A stretch of DNA of 64,000 nt from Smittia aterrima (Eukaryota > Arthropoda > Insecta > Diptera > Chironomidae), in the NCBI GenBank assembly GCA_033063855.1, contig CP093830.1, forward strand, positions 10,974,854 through 11,038,853. The letters run 5' to 3'. The position numbers and the translations under genes were made by a program. The notes under the pieces were generated by a model. It was not told the DNA's origin, made no database searches, and saw only the letters and a list, made by a program, of their open reading frames with translations. Shown piece after piece: positions 51,401 through 63,101 of this stretch (its first letter is position 1; the number at the start of each line of letters is the position of its first letter).

Positions 51401-53787
51401 TTTCATGAAATCGAAAACATTTTTGTTATGCTGTAGAGTGCCAAAGCATGTAACGTTGATTCAACATCTTTGAGAGTTGTGTTCCTGAAGAATCTTCTTG
51501 TCGACAGTTTCTCTGAATAATGAGATAACATTCGAAAGACTTCAGTTTCCAAGAGAAACTGATGTAAATGCAAATTCGCTTTAGATTAGAAATCGTGATG
51601 AGAAATTGATCATTTCAAAGTGTGATGAGAAAAATCTTTAATTTTTCTCTTGGAAATTTATCATCTTCGTCAATCTTCATGACGCGGAAGCAGTTCAAAC
51701 AACCTACGCAACCTATTTCCAAGCCCTTTCATCATTCGTTTTCTGGAGAGGAGTCTTGACATTGCTTTGAAGTCGACAACATTTTTAATTGGAGGGTTTT
51801 ATACTTTTCTCGACTTGTGAAGCGAAACTCTAAGAGAAAGCTTCGCTCTGTTGCATTATTCGACGCAATTAGAAAGAGAAAAAGAAATTTATAAACGAGT
51901 TAACGATTCTAAACTCTAAAAAAAGTAAATTTATAATATTTCACAGAAATTACGCTGCTCGTTGCTATTCGTGGAAATAATGAAACTCGAGCCCCACTCA
52001 GACCAGAACTTTGTATACATTTCCCAAGCTCTGCGTCATCCGTACTTAGTTTCAATTTATTCCACGGAAAAGTTTCTCATTAAATTCCATTCAGCTCGTC
52101 TGGTTCTGGTTGAGGAATGATAAAGTTTCCCCAGTTTCAACTTTTATGATGTCGAGTCATGAACTGCGGGCAGAATTTCTCAGCATAATTTTGAAACGTT
52201 AACTGCGCCGTTTACTAAAATGTTACTAATAAAAATATTCATGAATTTTAATCACGATTACTTATTTTTAACATCAAAGGCGTAGTTTTTCTGAGCTCCT
52301 AGCCGGAGGCTATGATAAGGGAACACACTTCGTTCAGTATAATTCGCGTGTTTTAAAGACGTTGGTTCATGACTAACACACTCGAGATAAGAAAGCCACA
52401 AGAAAATATTGAAAAATCACGGCTCATTCATTTATTAAAAGAAGGCGCTTGTTCTTTAAGTTCATTGAGTGTTCAATGATTCGTTTTAATATTTAAAAAA
52501 CTCATCGATTTCTTCTCCTCTCAAAATTCCATAATCATCGATTGAGTTTAAAGAACGTGCAAGGCATACTCGATTAAACATGTGTAACCATCGTTGAAAA
52601 TTGCATTATCCTTCGCCTGGTTGCAACGTTTAACGAACACGTAGAATCCATTTATCAAATCAAGCATAAATTTAATTTATATGATAATTTTGATTTCCAC
52701 TTAATTGGCAATTTGTTTGCGTGCACGTCTCTTCGATGAATATTAAGCGCCAACAGTCATGCATGTTTGATGTCAGTTAGCAGGATAATGATGATGAAAA
52801 GCCACAGCCCATGTCTTTGCAATGCTGTTTATTTGCTCCAGATTACTGTCGCCTCACAACAAACATCAAATCAAGCGTGCGAGGTCTCAATTAAGAGCAT
52901 AGAAATTATGCTGAACAAGTCAATGGGGAGAAAGTTTTCATTTTCACACTCATCTCGAAGCATTCTCATTATTTATGGGAGGTCATGCGTCGTTCTATTG
53001 AGGCATCGTAAAGTTGAACTTAAGACATTGCTCCAGACTCAATTAGTAGAGCAAGTTTTTATTGTCAGACACGTTTGTCTTAACGACGAAGGCCTCTCTC
53101 AATCTTCGTGTAATCCATTCCTCATTCTGTCGACGAGCCTCTTTCAACAACAACTCGTTCTTCTCGTATTTGTCAAACGTAAGCTTGAAACATTTCTTCG
53201 AGACAAAGGACGAGAACCTAAAACAAAAGCACAGAGCGATCCAATTTTGTCTCCTCTTCTTTGTTTACGTCAGCGTTATGCCTTCATTTTCTCCTAAACT
53301 ACATAGAACACTTCGTAGCAATGAGAATGAATCGTTTTGTCGTTGAACGAGATAATTTATAAGCAGCGGAAGGACAGAATTTTAAGCAGACGTAAATTAT
53401 TTTCTCAATTGTCGCATAGAAATCGTCAGTTGTGTCGCAAGCCTTAGACATCAACTCAGCATAAAAAATCAGCTTCATTATCATTCCCTTCGTTAGGTTA
53501 GAGTAGAAACTTCCATCCAAGCAAAAGTGACAGATTATTAAAATTATAATTGTTAAACACTGTCATCGTCGTCTTCTTCTTTTCGAGAGAATCTTTCTCT
53601 AACGTCGCGTCTCGTTATCTTGTGCAAATCTCATGACTTGCAATTTTCTTTATGCACAATGGAAAATTTAAAAATTCAGGTTTCAATCATGAAGATTGAG
53701 AAAAAGTTTGACTTGAGAGTTTTTTTTTTTGAAAATTATTTTTCGAAATTGTTGACGAAGATGGAAAATGTTGTTTGCAGACGGAAA
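48411..53787. other. Gene-free stretch between odorant receptor and DUF1091 array
   Basis: No gene is supported. The longest frame, about 175 codons at 52767-53297 on the plus strand, is Ser/Leu-rich without domain, signal peptide or splice partner and is probably chance. A minus-strand frame at 53299-53520 contains a few Cys and ends normally but matches nothing I know. A short stretch near 51283-51350 resembles 40160-40240. Confidence 0.4.
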
Positions 53788-54461
53788 CTAACCAAACGTT
53801 TCCTTCAATGGAGAGTTAAGTGAGGCAATGGTGTTGACAACAGCAATGCTCTCATTACGCTGATCGTACATGTAGAAAATTGCCCTGTAATCACCTTGAG
53901 GGAAAATTCCCCCAACAGTGTCCAAATGAACGTAAACATCTCTCGCGGTAAATTCCTTGAAATATAAAATTTCTTCGTAAACCTGCGTTGCAAATAATTT
54001 GATCTCACTTTGTAAGGACACTCGTGAATCACCGACGGCATATTGTTCTTCAAAACATTGATAACCATTTCAATAAGCTTGTTCGTTGTCGAATCTCGCA
54101 TAATTTGGCACCAGTCGAATTGTGGCGTGTGCATAACTTCTCGATAAATCATTCCATACTTGTACCAGAGATTGGCGACAACCTTTAAAAGGAAGAATTT
54201 AATTTTCTATTTAATTAATTAAAACTCACTCACATAAGCTGCTTCAATAGGTTTTTTCATAGTTGATATAATATTCAGAGTTGAATACGATCGATTGTAA
54301 GATTTCGGGAAACAAGAGAAGTTTTGGTAAAAGTATTTCTCTGAAGCATTACAACGGACTCCCTTCACATGAACACGCATATTGTTACTTCCACAAGAAA
54401 GTGATACGAATGTTGTTATTGCAATCAGAAGAGAAATGGAAAAAATAAAGTTTCTCATCAT
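53788..54461 (-). CDS. DUF1091 secreted protein, copy A1 (intact, minus strand)
   Basis: Three minus-strand exons, 54234-54461, 54009-54182 and 53788-53955, all phase 0, give 189 residues. The signal peptide (MMRNFIFSISLLIAI) is followed by MRVHVKGVRCN, NFSCFPKSYNRS, YKYGMIYREVMHTP, DWCQIMRD, VIHECPY and FPQGDYR, ending KETFG. Four Cys in RCN, SCF, DWC and ECP would form two disulfides. This is the DUF1091 pattern (ECPY and P.GDY), a large dipteran family distantly like the GM2-activator lipid-binding fold and including the Drosophila CheB proteins. Its biochemical role is unknown. Unlike its plus-strand relatives it lacks the intron after Y-R-E. It is the only complete minus-strand member and runs divergently from the rest of the array. 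Confidence 0.85.
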
Positions 54462-54689
54462 TAAATTTCGAAGTGAACTGGTCGAAACTCTTGACCTGAC
54501 TAAAATAAATTATTTTGAATGAAAGAAGAGATTTTTGATCGACAAAAGTTTAATAATTTTTAATTGCAGAGTTCTTTGAGCCAATTTCAAAATTATTTTA
54601 TAAACCTTAAGTGGAGGAAATTTGTCAAAAGTAGTTTTGATTTCTATTTCAATAGTTGGTCACGATCATCTGTTCTCTATAGTTCCGAA

Positions 54690-55428
54690 ATGAAACATTT
54701 TAAAAACGTTTGGTTATTTTTGATTTTGTTAGGAGTTTTTGCTTTTGTCTATTCCCGTAATCATCCGATGACAGCTTACGTGAAAGGAGTTCGATGCAAT
54801 GTTTCCGAAAAATACATTTTCAAAAATTATTCTTGTTTCGCAAAATCCTACAATCGATCGTTTTCAACTTATAATATTTTTGCCACTGCAAAAAGTCCGG
54901 TGGAAGAAGTCTTTGTGAGTTCAAAAAATATTTCAATTACAATTTGTATTATTTTGTAATTAAGGTTGAAGTCAAAATCTTCTTCAAATATGGAACTATC
55001 TACAGAGAAGTTTGAATTTCAATTTCAAATTGACAATTTGTTAAAATTAAAAATTAACTTTTCAATTAGGTGATACAAACGCCAAGAATAGATTGGTGCA
55101 AACTCGTGAGAGAGCCATCATCTAATGTAATTGTCGAAGCGGTTCGAGATTTTCTTAGAGATAATATTCCATCGTTAATTCACGAATGCCCTGTCAATGT
55201 TGGTTTGAAATTAAGTTTGACCAAATTGAAGACTACAATTAAAAAATTCTTTACTTACAGGAAATCTGGATTAAAGATGCTTATCCAAAATTGAGAACTG
55301 TTGGCTCACTCTTCCCCCGTGGCGATTACAAGTTTATTTTATACGCATACGATCAACACGATGAACCAATATTTGTTGTCAATGTGATATTCGCGATCAA
55401 CTCACCACTAAAAGAAACATTTGGATAA
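54690..55428 (+). CDS. DUF1091 secreted protein, copy B1 (intact)
   Basis: Four phase-0 exons, 54690-54914, 54965-55009, 55070-55198 and 55261-55428, give 188 residues. The start is set at the Met opening the hydrophobic leader MKHFKNVWLFLILLGVF; the frame is open further upstream but without signal character. Family landmarks are MTAYVKGVRCN, NYSCFAKSYNRSF, FFKYGTIYRE, RIDWCKLV, LIHECP and FPRGDYK, ending SPLKETFG. The Tyr usually following ECP is Val here. The donors of exons 2 and 3 (GTTTGA, GTTGGT) are weak but conserved among copies. It is about 230 bp from the divergent A1 gene, which may share its promoter region. Confidence 0.83.
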
Positions 55429-55681
55429 TTACATATTTTTAAGTGGAATTTCCGCAGAGAGCAACAATTGCCAAATTTGACCTTGACAACTGCAGCCGTA
55501 ATTATACATAACAATCAGCAACAATCTAAGAACCAACTTTATGCGAATAAACAATCTTGATTATGCAAAATTGAAATTTCTGTCATCTCATCAGACTTTA
55601 AAATCTTTAAATATTTTATTCGGGTCAATTTCTGTATTTGTCATTAGTTTTTACAAAGCAGACCTCGTTTACTGCTTGACA

Positions 55682-56432
55682 ATGATACTGTGGAAAAGCA
55701 TTATTGTGTTTGCATTTATAGCCTTAATTGCAATCTCTTCCTTAGATCTTCCGATGACAGTTTACGTAAAAGAACTCCGTTGCAACATGTCCGAGAAATA
55801 TGTTTATCCAAATTTTTCTTGTTTCGGGAAATCCTACAATCGATCATTTTCAACTTTCAATATCGTTGCTAAATACTTCCAAGAGACCAATTAGCGACGT
55901 TCTTGTAAGTTCTCTAAATGAATATTTTGAAACTCGAAAATTAGAATTTAATTTTCAAAGGTCGATGTGGTTCTCTGTTACAAATATGGAACAATATTCA
56001 GAGAAGTTTGATTTGCATTCAATTATTGAAAATGTATTTGAAATTATCTTTTTGATAATAATCAAGGTTATGCATACGCCGAGAATGGACTGGTGTCAGA
56101 TCATGCGTGACTCGTCATCTAACAAGATCATCGAAACCTTTCTTTCTTTCTTAGAGACAGCATTCCATCGATGCTTCACGAGTGTCCTTACAAGGTTTGC
56201 CAATACAAATTAAAGCAAATAATCTAGAATCAAAATGAAAAATATTTTAATTTTCAATTTTTAGGATTTGTATATAAAAGATGCTTACGCTGATGTTAAA
56301 TCGATTCTTTCAATTTTCCCCCAAGGCGATTACAGGTTAACTGTCAATATTTTTAATAAGCGACAAGAAGTTTTTGCTACGATAAATGCATTTTATATAG
56401 TAAACTCTCCGCTCAAGGAATCATTTGGATAA
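55682..56432 (+). pseudogene. DUF1091 pseudogene, copy C1 (two frameshifts)
   Basis: Same four-exon layout as C2 at 58822-59572, starting MILWKSIIVFAF and ending with an intact last exon through KESFG. In exon 1, near 55870, about four extra bases relative to C2 shift the frame and bring a stop soon after. In exon 3, near 56140-56150, one base is missing relative to C2, so the ECPY segment is lost from the frame. Splice signals remain recognisable. Two independent lesions argue for a genuine pseudogene over a base-call error. Confidence 0.8.
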
Positions 56433-56806
56433 TTTAAAAAATAATTGAAATTTCAATTCGACGACAAAATAAAAAGTAATCAGACATTTCTAAGAAAACA
56501 TCAAAATATTTTTTCAACTTTTATTTTAATTTTTTTATTGAAAAATCAAAAATTCAGATTGCATTTGGCCTCTTTTGCTAAATTGTACAAAATGCCAGGA
56601 AATGGATTTAAATAATGTTGCCACAGGTAACTAAATTTTAATTTTGTTTGCAGCAAAATGTTAAAAGTATAAAAATTATTTTTAATCAAGTTAAATTGAA
56701 ATTTCCGTCCTTTCATCAAAGTGGTTGAAATACGTAGATCGTATGAATTTCTGTATACATTGTCAATGTTAACTTGTAGTCAAAACTCATTGCTCATAAT
56801 CTCAAA

Positions 56807-57234
56807 ATGAATTTTTAATAGCATTTTTCGGTTTTTTGCTTTCATTTTCATTTCTTATTTCTACTTCTTCTGGAGGTCATCCGATGACAGTTTACGTAAA
56901 AGGAATTCGATGCAACATGTCCGAGAAATACGTTTACAATAATTTTTCTTGTTTCGGAAAATCCTACAATTGATCGTATTCAACTTGTAATGTTATGGCC
57001 ACTATTAAGCAACCAATAAAGAAAGTATTTGTGAGTTCAAAATTTATTTTAGTTCTCCTGAAAAGAGTAAATACTATTTTTCACTTAGATGGACGTGGTT
57101 CTCTTATACAAATATGGAACAATATTCAGCGAAGTCTGATTTCCATTCAATTCTTGAAAATGTATCTGCAATTATCTTTTCAATCAAGTTATCATAACCT
57201 GGTTATGCATACGCCGAGAATGGATTGGTTTAAG
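56807..57234 (+). pseudogene. DUF1091 pseudogene, copy D1 (truncated)
   Basis: Homologous to the first half of the family: MTVYVKGIRCN, NNFSCFGKSYN, VVLLYKYGTIFRE and MHTPRMDW. The Met at 56807 is out of frame with the signal-like stretch behind it by one base in a T run. There is an internal stop in place of Arg in the SYNRS motif near 56971. The exon 3 acceptor has been replaced by the sequence ATCATAACCTGG. The gene ends after DWF and lacks the ECPY and GDY parts. Beyond the break the DNA resembles the family's own 5' flank. Confidence 0.8.
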
Positions 57235-57349
57235 GACGATACATTGTCAATATTAACTTGTAGACCATTGATCATAATATAACTTTATTTTTGAAAATTA
57301 TTTTTAGAAATTGCTGACGAAGATGGAAAATGTTGTTTGCAGTCGGAAA

Positions 57350-57639
57350 CTAACCAAATGTTTCCTTCAGTAGAGAGTTAAGTGAGGCAATTTCTCACAT
57401 AAACTCACTCACATAAACTGCTTCAATAGGTTTTTTCATAGTTGATACAACATTCAGAGATGGATACGATCGATTGTAAGATTTTGAAAAACAAGAGAAG
57501 TTCTGGTAAAAGTATTTCTCTGAAATATTACAACGGACTCCCTTCACATGAACACGCATATTGTTACTTCCACGAGAAAGTGATATGAATGTTGTTATTG
57601 TAATCAGAAAAGAAATAAAAAAATAAAGATTTTCATCAT
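57350..57639 (-). pseudogene. DUF1091 pseudogene, copy A2 (exon 1 fused to last codons)
   Basis: Minus-strand relic of A1. It keeps exon 1 (about 57420-57639) and the last dozen codons with the stop at 57350-57352, while exon 2 and most of exon 3 are deleted. One base is missing in the T run of the signal peptide, shifting the frame almost immediately. No functional product is expected. Confidence 0.78.
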
Positions 57640-57876
57640 TAAATTTTGAAGTGAACTGTTCGAAACTGTTGACCTGACTAAAATGGTTTATTTTAAATGA
57701 AGGAAAAGTTTTTTGACCATCGTAATTAGCAAACGATCGATAAGATTTAATTGCAGAGTTCTTTGAGCCAATTTCAAAATTATTTTATAAACCTTAAGTG
57801 GAGGAAATTTGTCAAAAGTAGTTTAGATTTCTATTTCAAAAGTTGGCTACGTTCATCAGTTCTTTTCAGTTCCGAA

Positions 57877-58616
57877 ATGAAACTTCTTAAAAACGTTTGG
57901 TTATTTTTGATTTTGTTAGGAGTTTTTACTTTGGTCTATTCCCGTAATCATCCGATGACAGCTTACGTGAAAGGAGTTCGATGCAATGTCTCCGAAAAAT
58001 ATATTTTGAAAAATTATTCTTGTTTTGCAAAATCCTACAATCGATCGTTTTCCACTTACAATGTTTTTGGCACTGCGAAAATTCCAATCAAAGAAGTCTT
58101 TGTGAGTTAAAAAAATATTTCAATTACAATTTATAATATTTTTTTTAAGATTGAAGTCAAAATCTTCTTCAAATATGGAACTATTTACAGAGAAGTTGTT
58201 GGATTTTAATTTCAAGTTAACAATTTGTTAAAATTTAAAATTAACTTTTCAATTAGGTGATACAATCGCCAAGAATAGATTGGTGCAAACTTGTGATAGA
58301 GTCATCATCTAATCCAATGGTCGAAGCGCTTCTAGATTTTCTTAAAGATAATATTCCATCGTTAATTCACGAATGCCCTTATGATGTTGGTTTGAAAATA
58401 AGTTTTATCAAATTGAGGACTACAACTAAAAAAATTCTTTTCGGATAGGGAATCTGGCTTAAAGATGGTTATCCAAAATTGAAAACTGTCGGCTCACTCT
58501 TCCCCCGCGGCGATTACAAGTTTCTTTTGTACGCATACGATCAACACGATGAAGAAATATTTGCAGTCAATGTGATATTCGCAATCAACTCACCGCTAAA
58601 AGAAACATTTGGATAA
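57877..58616 (+). CDS. DUF1091 secreted protein, copy B2 (intact)
   Basis: Exons 57877-58101, 58150-58194, 58257-58385 and 58449-58616 give 188 residues. The leader is MKLLKNVWLFLILLGVF, and the landmarks are as in B1 with ECPYD restored and FPRGDYKFLLYAYDQ near the end. The last exon begins at GGAATCTGG after a TAG acceptor shifted by one base relative to B1, keeping frame with Gly for Glu. Codon and amino-acid changes against B1 are scattered, so the two are moderately diverged paralogues. It is the first gene of a 3141-bp unit whose second copy is B3. Confidence 0.83.
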
Positions 58617-58821
58617 TTACATATTTTTAAGTGGCATTTCCGAAGAGAAAAAATTGGGAGAGCGATCGCACAATTTGACCTTTGATTGGAACTGCAGCCG
58701 TAATTATACATAACAATCAGCAAACATCAATCGAACCAACTTTAAGATAAAAACCAATGTTGACTTCGCGATTCAGGCTTGTTTCTGTTTTCACCTCGCG
58801 GATCTCGTTCGTAGCTTATCA

Positions 58822-59572
58822 ATGATATTTTGGAATAAAATTATTGTGTTTGCAATCACAGTTCTTGTTGGAATCTCTTCAGTTGCTCATCAGACGACGA
58901 TGTCAATTTACATAAAAGGACTTCGTTGCAACATGTCCGAGAAATATATTTATCCAAATGTTTCTTGTTTCGGGAAATCCTACAATCGATCGTTTTCAAC
59001 TTTCAATGTTTTTGCCACTTCCAAGAGACCAATTAGCGACGTTCTTGTAAGTTCTCTAAATGAATATTTTGAAATTCGAAAATAAGAATTTAATTTATAA
59101 AGATCGATGGCTCGCTTTTTTACAAATATGGAACAATATACAGAGAAGTCTGATTTCCATTCAATTCATGAAAATGTATCTGCAATTATCTTTTCAAGTA
59201 TCTAGGTTATGCATTCACCGAGAATGGATTGGTGTCAGATCATGCGTGACTCGTCATCTAACAAGATCATCGAAACGCTTCTAAATTTTCTTAGAGACAG
59301 CATTCCATCGTTACTTCACGAGTGTCCTTACAAGGTCTGCCAATACAAATTAAATCAAACAATCTGAAATCAAAATGAAAAATATTTCAATTTACAATTT
59401 TTAGGATATGTATGTAAAAGATGCTTACGCTGATGTGAAATCGATTCCTTCAGTTTTCCCCCAAGGCGATTATAGGTTAACTTTCAATATTTTTAATAAG
59501 CGACTAGAAGTTATTGCTACGATAAATGCATTTTATATAGTAAACTCTCCACTCAAGGAATCATTTGGATAA
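58822..59572 (+). CDS. DUF1091 secreted protein, copy C2 (intact)
   Basis: Exons 58822-59046, 59103-59147, 59206-59334 and 59405-59572 give 188 residues. The leader is MIFWNKIIVFAITVLVGISS. Landmarks are MSIYIKGLRCN, NVSCFGKSYNRSF, LFYKYGTIYRE, MDWCQIMRD, LLHECPYK and FPQGDYR, ending KESFG, with four Cys and N-glycosylation sites in the N-terminal third. It is the intact counterpart of pseudogene C1, and its DWCQIMRDS.SNK.IE segment is closer to A1 than to the B genes. Confidence 0.83.
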
Positions 59573-59947
59573 TTTAAAAAATAATTGATATCTCAATTCG
59601 ACGACAAAATAAAAAGTAATCAGACATTTCTATGATAACAATAAAGTATTTTTTCAACTTTTATTTTAATTTTTTATTGAAAAATCAAAAAAAAACAGAT
59701 TACATAGTGCCTCTCTTGCTAAAACTGTACAAAACGCCAGAAAATGGATTTAAATAATATTGCTACAGGCCACTGAATTTTATTTTGTTTGCAGCAAAAT
59801 GTTAAAAGTATAAAAATTATTTTTAATTAAGTTAAATTGAAATTTCCGTCCTTTCCTCAAAGTGGTTGAAATACGTAGATCGTATGAATTTCTGAACACA
59901 TTGTCAATGTTAACTTGTAGTCAAAACTCATTGCTCATAATCTCAAA

Positions 59948-60375
59948 ATGAATTTTAATTAGCATTTTTCGGTTTTTTGCTTTCATTTTCATTTCTTATC
60001 TCTACTTCTTATGGAGGTCATCCGATGACAGTTTACGTAAAAGGAATTCGATGCAACATGTCCGAGAAATACATTTACAATAATTTTTCTTGTTTCGGAA
60101 AATCCTACAATCGATCTTATTCAACTTGTAATGTTATGGCCACTATGAAGCAACCAATAAAGAAAGTATTTGTGAGTTCAAAATTTATTTTAGTTCTCCT
60201 GAAAAGAGTAAATACTATTTTTCACTTAGATGGACGTGGTTCTCTTATACAAATATGGAACAATATTCAGAGAAGTCTGATTTCCATTCAATTCTTGAAA
60301 ATGTATCTGCAATTATCTTTTCAATCAGGTTATCATAACCTGGTTATGCATACGCCGAGAATGGATTGGTTTAAG
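59948..60375 (+). pseudogene. DUF1091 pseudogene, copy D2 (truncated)
   Basis: Same truncated structure as D1 and D3. The coding stretch through MTVYVKGIRCN, SCFGKSYNRSYST and KKVFV is open, but the Met at 59948 runs into a stop after four codons and no other in-frame Met precedes the signal-like part. Exon 2 (VVLLYKYGTIFRE) is present, the exon 3 acceptor is lost, and the copy ends after DWFK without the C-terminal half. Confidence 0.78.
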
Positions 60376-60490
60376 ATCGATACATTGTCAATATTAACTT
60401 GTAGACCATTGATCATAATATAACTTTATTTTTGAAAATTATTTTTAGAAATTGCTGACGAAGATGGAAAATGTTGTTTGCAGTCGGAAA

Positions 60491-60780
60491 CTAACAAAAT
60501 GTTTCCTTCAGTAGAGAGTTAAGTGAGGCAATTTCTCACATAAACTCACTCACATAAACTGCTTCAATAGGTTTTTTCATAGTTGATACAACATTCAGAG
60601 ATGGATACGATCGATTGTAAGATTTTGAAAAACAAGAGAAGTTCTGGTAAAAGTATTTCTCTGAAGCATTACAACGGACTCCCTTCACATGAACACGCAT
60701 ATTGTTACTTCCACGAGAAAGTGATATGAATGTTGTTATTGTAATCAGAAAAGAAATAAAAAAATAAAGAATTTCATCAT
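60491..60780 (-). pseudogene. DUF1091 pseudogene, copy A3 (exon 1 fused to last codons)
   Basis: Exact counterpart of A2, 3141 bp further on, with the same internal deletion and the same missing base in the signal-peptide T run. The shared lesions show that the gene was already broken before the unit was duplicated. Confidence 0.78.
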
Positions 60781-61017
60781 TAAATTTTGAAGTGAACTGG
60801 TCGAAACTGTTGACCTGACTAAAATGGTTTATTTTAAATGAAGGAAAAGTTTTTTGACCATCGTAATTAGCAAACGATCGATAAGATTTAATTGCAGAGT
60901 TCTTTGAGCCAATTTCAAAATTATTTTATAAACCTTAAGTGGAGGAAATTTGTCAAAAGTAGTTTAGATTTCTATTTCAAAAGTTGGCTACGTTCATCAG
61001 TTCTTTTCAGTTCCGAA

Positions 61018-61757
61018 ATGAAACTTCTTAAAAACGTTTGGTTATTTTTGATTTTGTTAGGAGTTTTTACTTTGGTCTATTCCCGTAATCATCCGATGAC
61101 AGCTTACGTGAAAGGAGTTCGATGCAATGTCTCCGAAAAATATATTTTGAAAAATTATTCTTGTTTTGCAAAATCCTACAATCGATCGTTTTCCACTTAC
61201 AATGTTTTTGGCACTGCGAAAATTCCAATCAAAGAAGTCTTTGTGAGTTAAAAAAATATTTCAATTACAATTTATAATATTTTTTTTAAGATTGAAGTCA
61301 AAATCTTCTTCAAATATGGAACTATTTACAGAGAAGTTGTTGGATTTTAATTTCAAGTTAACAATTTGTTAAAATTTAAAATTAACTTTTCAATTAGGTG
61401 ATACAATCGCCAAGAATAGATTGGTGCAAACTTGTGATAGAGTCATCATCTAATCCAATGGTCGAAGCGCTTCTAGATTTTCTTAAAGATAATATTCCAT
61501 CGTTAATTCACGAATGCCCTTATGATGTTGGTTTGAAAATAAGTTTTATCAAATTGAGGACTACAACTAAAAAAATTCTTTTCGGATAGGGAATCTGGCT
61601 TAAAGATGGTTATCCAAAATTGAAAACTGTCGGCTCACTCTTCCCCCGCGGCGATTACAAGTTTCTTTTGTACGCATACGATCAACACGATGAAGAAATA
61701 TTTGCAGTCAATGTGATATTCGCAATCAACTCACCACTAAAAGAAACATTTGGATAA
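61018..61757 (+). CDS. DUF1091 secreted protein, copy B3 (intact, twin of B2)
   Basis: Exons 61018-61242, 61291-61335, 61398-61526 and 61590-61757, each exactly 3141 bp downstream of the B2 exon. The predicted protein appears identical to B2; the one coding difference noticed is a silent change in the Pro codon of SPLKETFG. Such near-identity over coding, intron and spacer DNA points to a very recent duplication or to assembly redundancy. Confidence 0.83.
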
Positions 61758-61962
61758 TTACATATTTTTAAGTGGCATTTCCGAAGAGAAAAAATTGGGA
61801 GAGCGATCGCACAATTTGACCTTTGATTGGAACTGCAGCCGTAATTATACATAACAATCAGCAAACATCAATCGAACCAACTTTAAGATAAAAACCAATG
61901 TTGACTTCGCGATTCAGGCTTGTTTCTGTTTTCACCTCGCGGATCTCGTTCGTAGCTTATCA

Positions 61963-62713
61963 ATGATATTTTGGAATAAAATTATTGTGTTTGCAATCAC
62001 AGTTCTTGTTGGAATCTCTTCAGTTGCTCATCAGACGACGATGTCAATTTACATAAAAGGACTTCGTTGCAACATGTCCGAGAAATATATTTATCCAAAT
62101 GTTTCTTGTTTCGGGAAATCCTACAATCGATCGTTTTCAACTTTCAATGTTTTTGCCACTTCCAAGAGACCAATTAGCGACGTTCTTGTAAGTTCTCTAA
62201 ATGAATATTTTGAAATTCGAAAATAAGAATTTAATTTATAAAGATCGATGGCTCGCTTTTTTACAAATATGGAACAATATACAGAGAAGTCTGATTTCCA
62301 TTCAATTCATGAAAATGTATCTGCAATTATCTTTTCAAGTATCTAGGTTATGCATTCACCGAGAATGGATTGGTGTCAGATCATGCGTGACTCGTCATCT
62401 AACAAGATCATCGAAACGCTTCTAAATTTTCTTAGAGACAGCATTCCATCGTTACTTCACGAGTGTCCTTACAAGGTCTGCCAATACAAATTAAATCAAA
62501 CAATCTGAAATCAAAATGAAAAATATTTCAATTTACAATTTTTAGGATATGTATGTAAAAGATGCTTACGCTGATGTGAAATCGATTCCTTCAGTTTTCC
62601 CCCAAGGCGATTATAGGTTAACTTTCAATATTTTTAATAAGCGACTAGAAGTTATTGCTACGATAAATGCATTTTATATAGTAAACTCTCCACTCAAGGA
62701 ATCATTTGGATAA
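61963..62713 (+). CDS. DUF1091 secreted protein, copy C3 (intact, twin of C2)
   Basis: Exons 61963-62187, 62244-62288, 62347-62475 and 62546-62713, again offset by 3141 bp from C2 and apparently the same protein. Downstream, about 13 extra bases after CTATGATAACA (near 62781) distinguish the two units, which argues against a simple assembly echo. Confidence 0.83.
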
Positions 62714-63101
62714 TTTAAAAAATAATTGATATCTCAATTCGACGACAAAATAAAAAGTAATCAGACATTTCTATGATAACAAGTTGTTATTAACAACAAA
62801 ATATTTTTTCAACTTTTATTTTAATTTTTTATTGAAAAATCAAAAAAAAACAGATTACATAGTGCCTCTCTTGCTAAAACTGTACAAAACGCCAGAAAAT
62901 GGATTTAAATAATATTGCTACAGGCCACTGAATTTTTTTTGTTTGCAGCAAAATGTTAAAAGTATAAAAATTATTTTTAATTAAGTTAAATTGAAATTTC
63001 CGTCCTTTCCTCAAAGTGGTTGAAATACGTAGATCGTATGAATTTCTGAACACATTGTCAATGTTAACTTGTAGACAAAACTCATTGCTCATAATCTCAA
63101 A

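Noticed and set aside
52767..53297. Plus-strand open frame of about 175 codons
   Set aside because: It has no recognisable domain, no secretion or membrane feature, no splice partner, and Ser/Leu-rich composition typical of chance frames.
53299..53520. Minus-strand 73-codon frame with several Cys
   Set aside because: It looked faintly like the end of a small secreted protein, but no upstream exon, signal peptide or family match could be found.
59060..59284. Frames such as the 74-codon ones at 59060 and 62201 and the 60-codon minus frames at 58541 and 61682
   Set aside because: These are wrong-frame or intron read-through products of the DUF1091 genes and repeat because the unit is duplicated.
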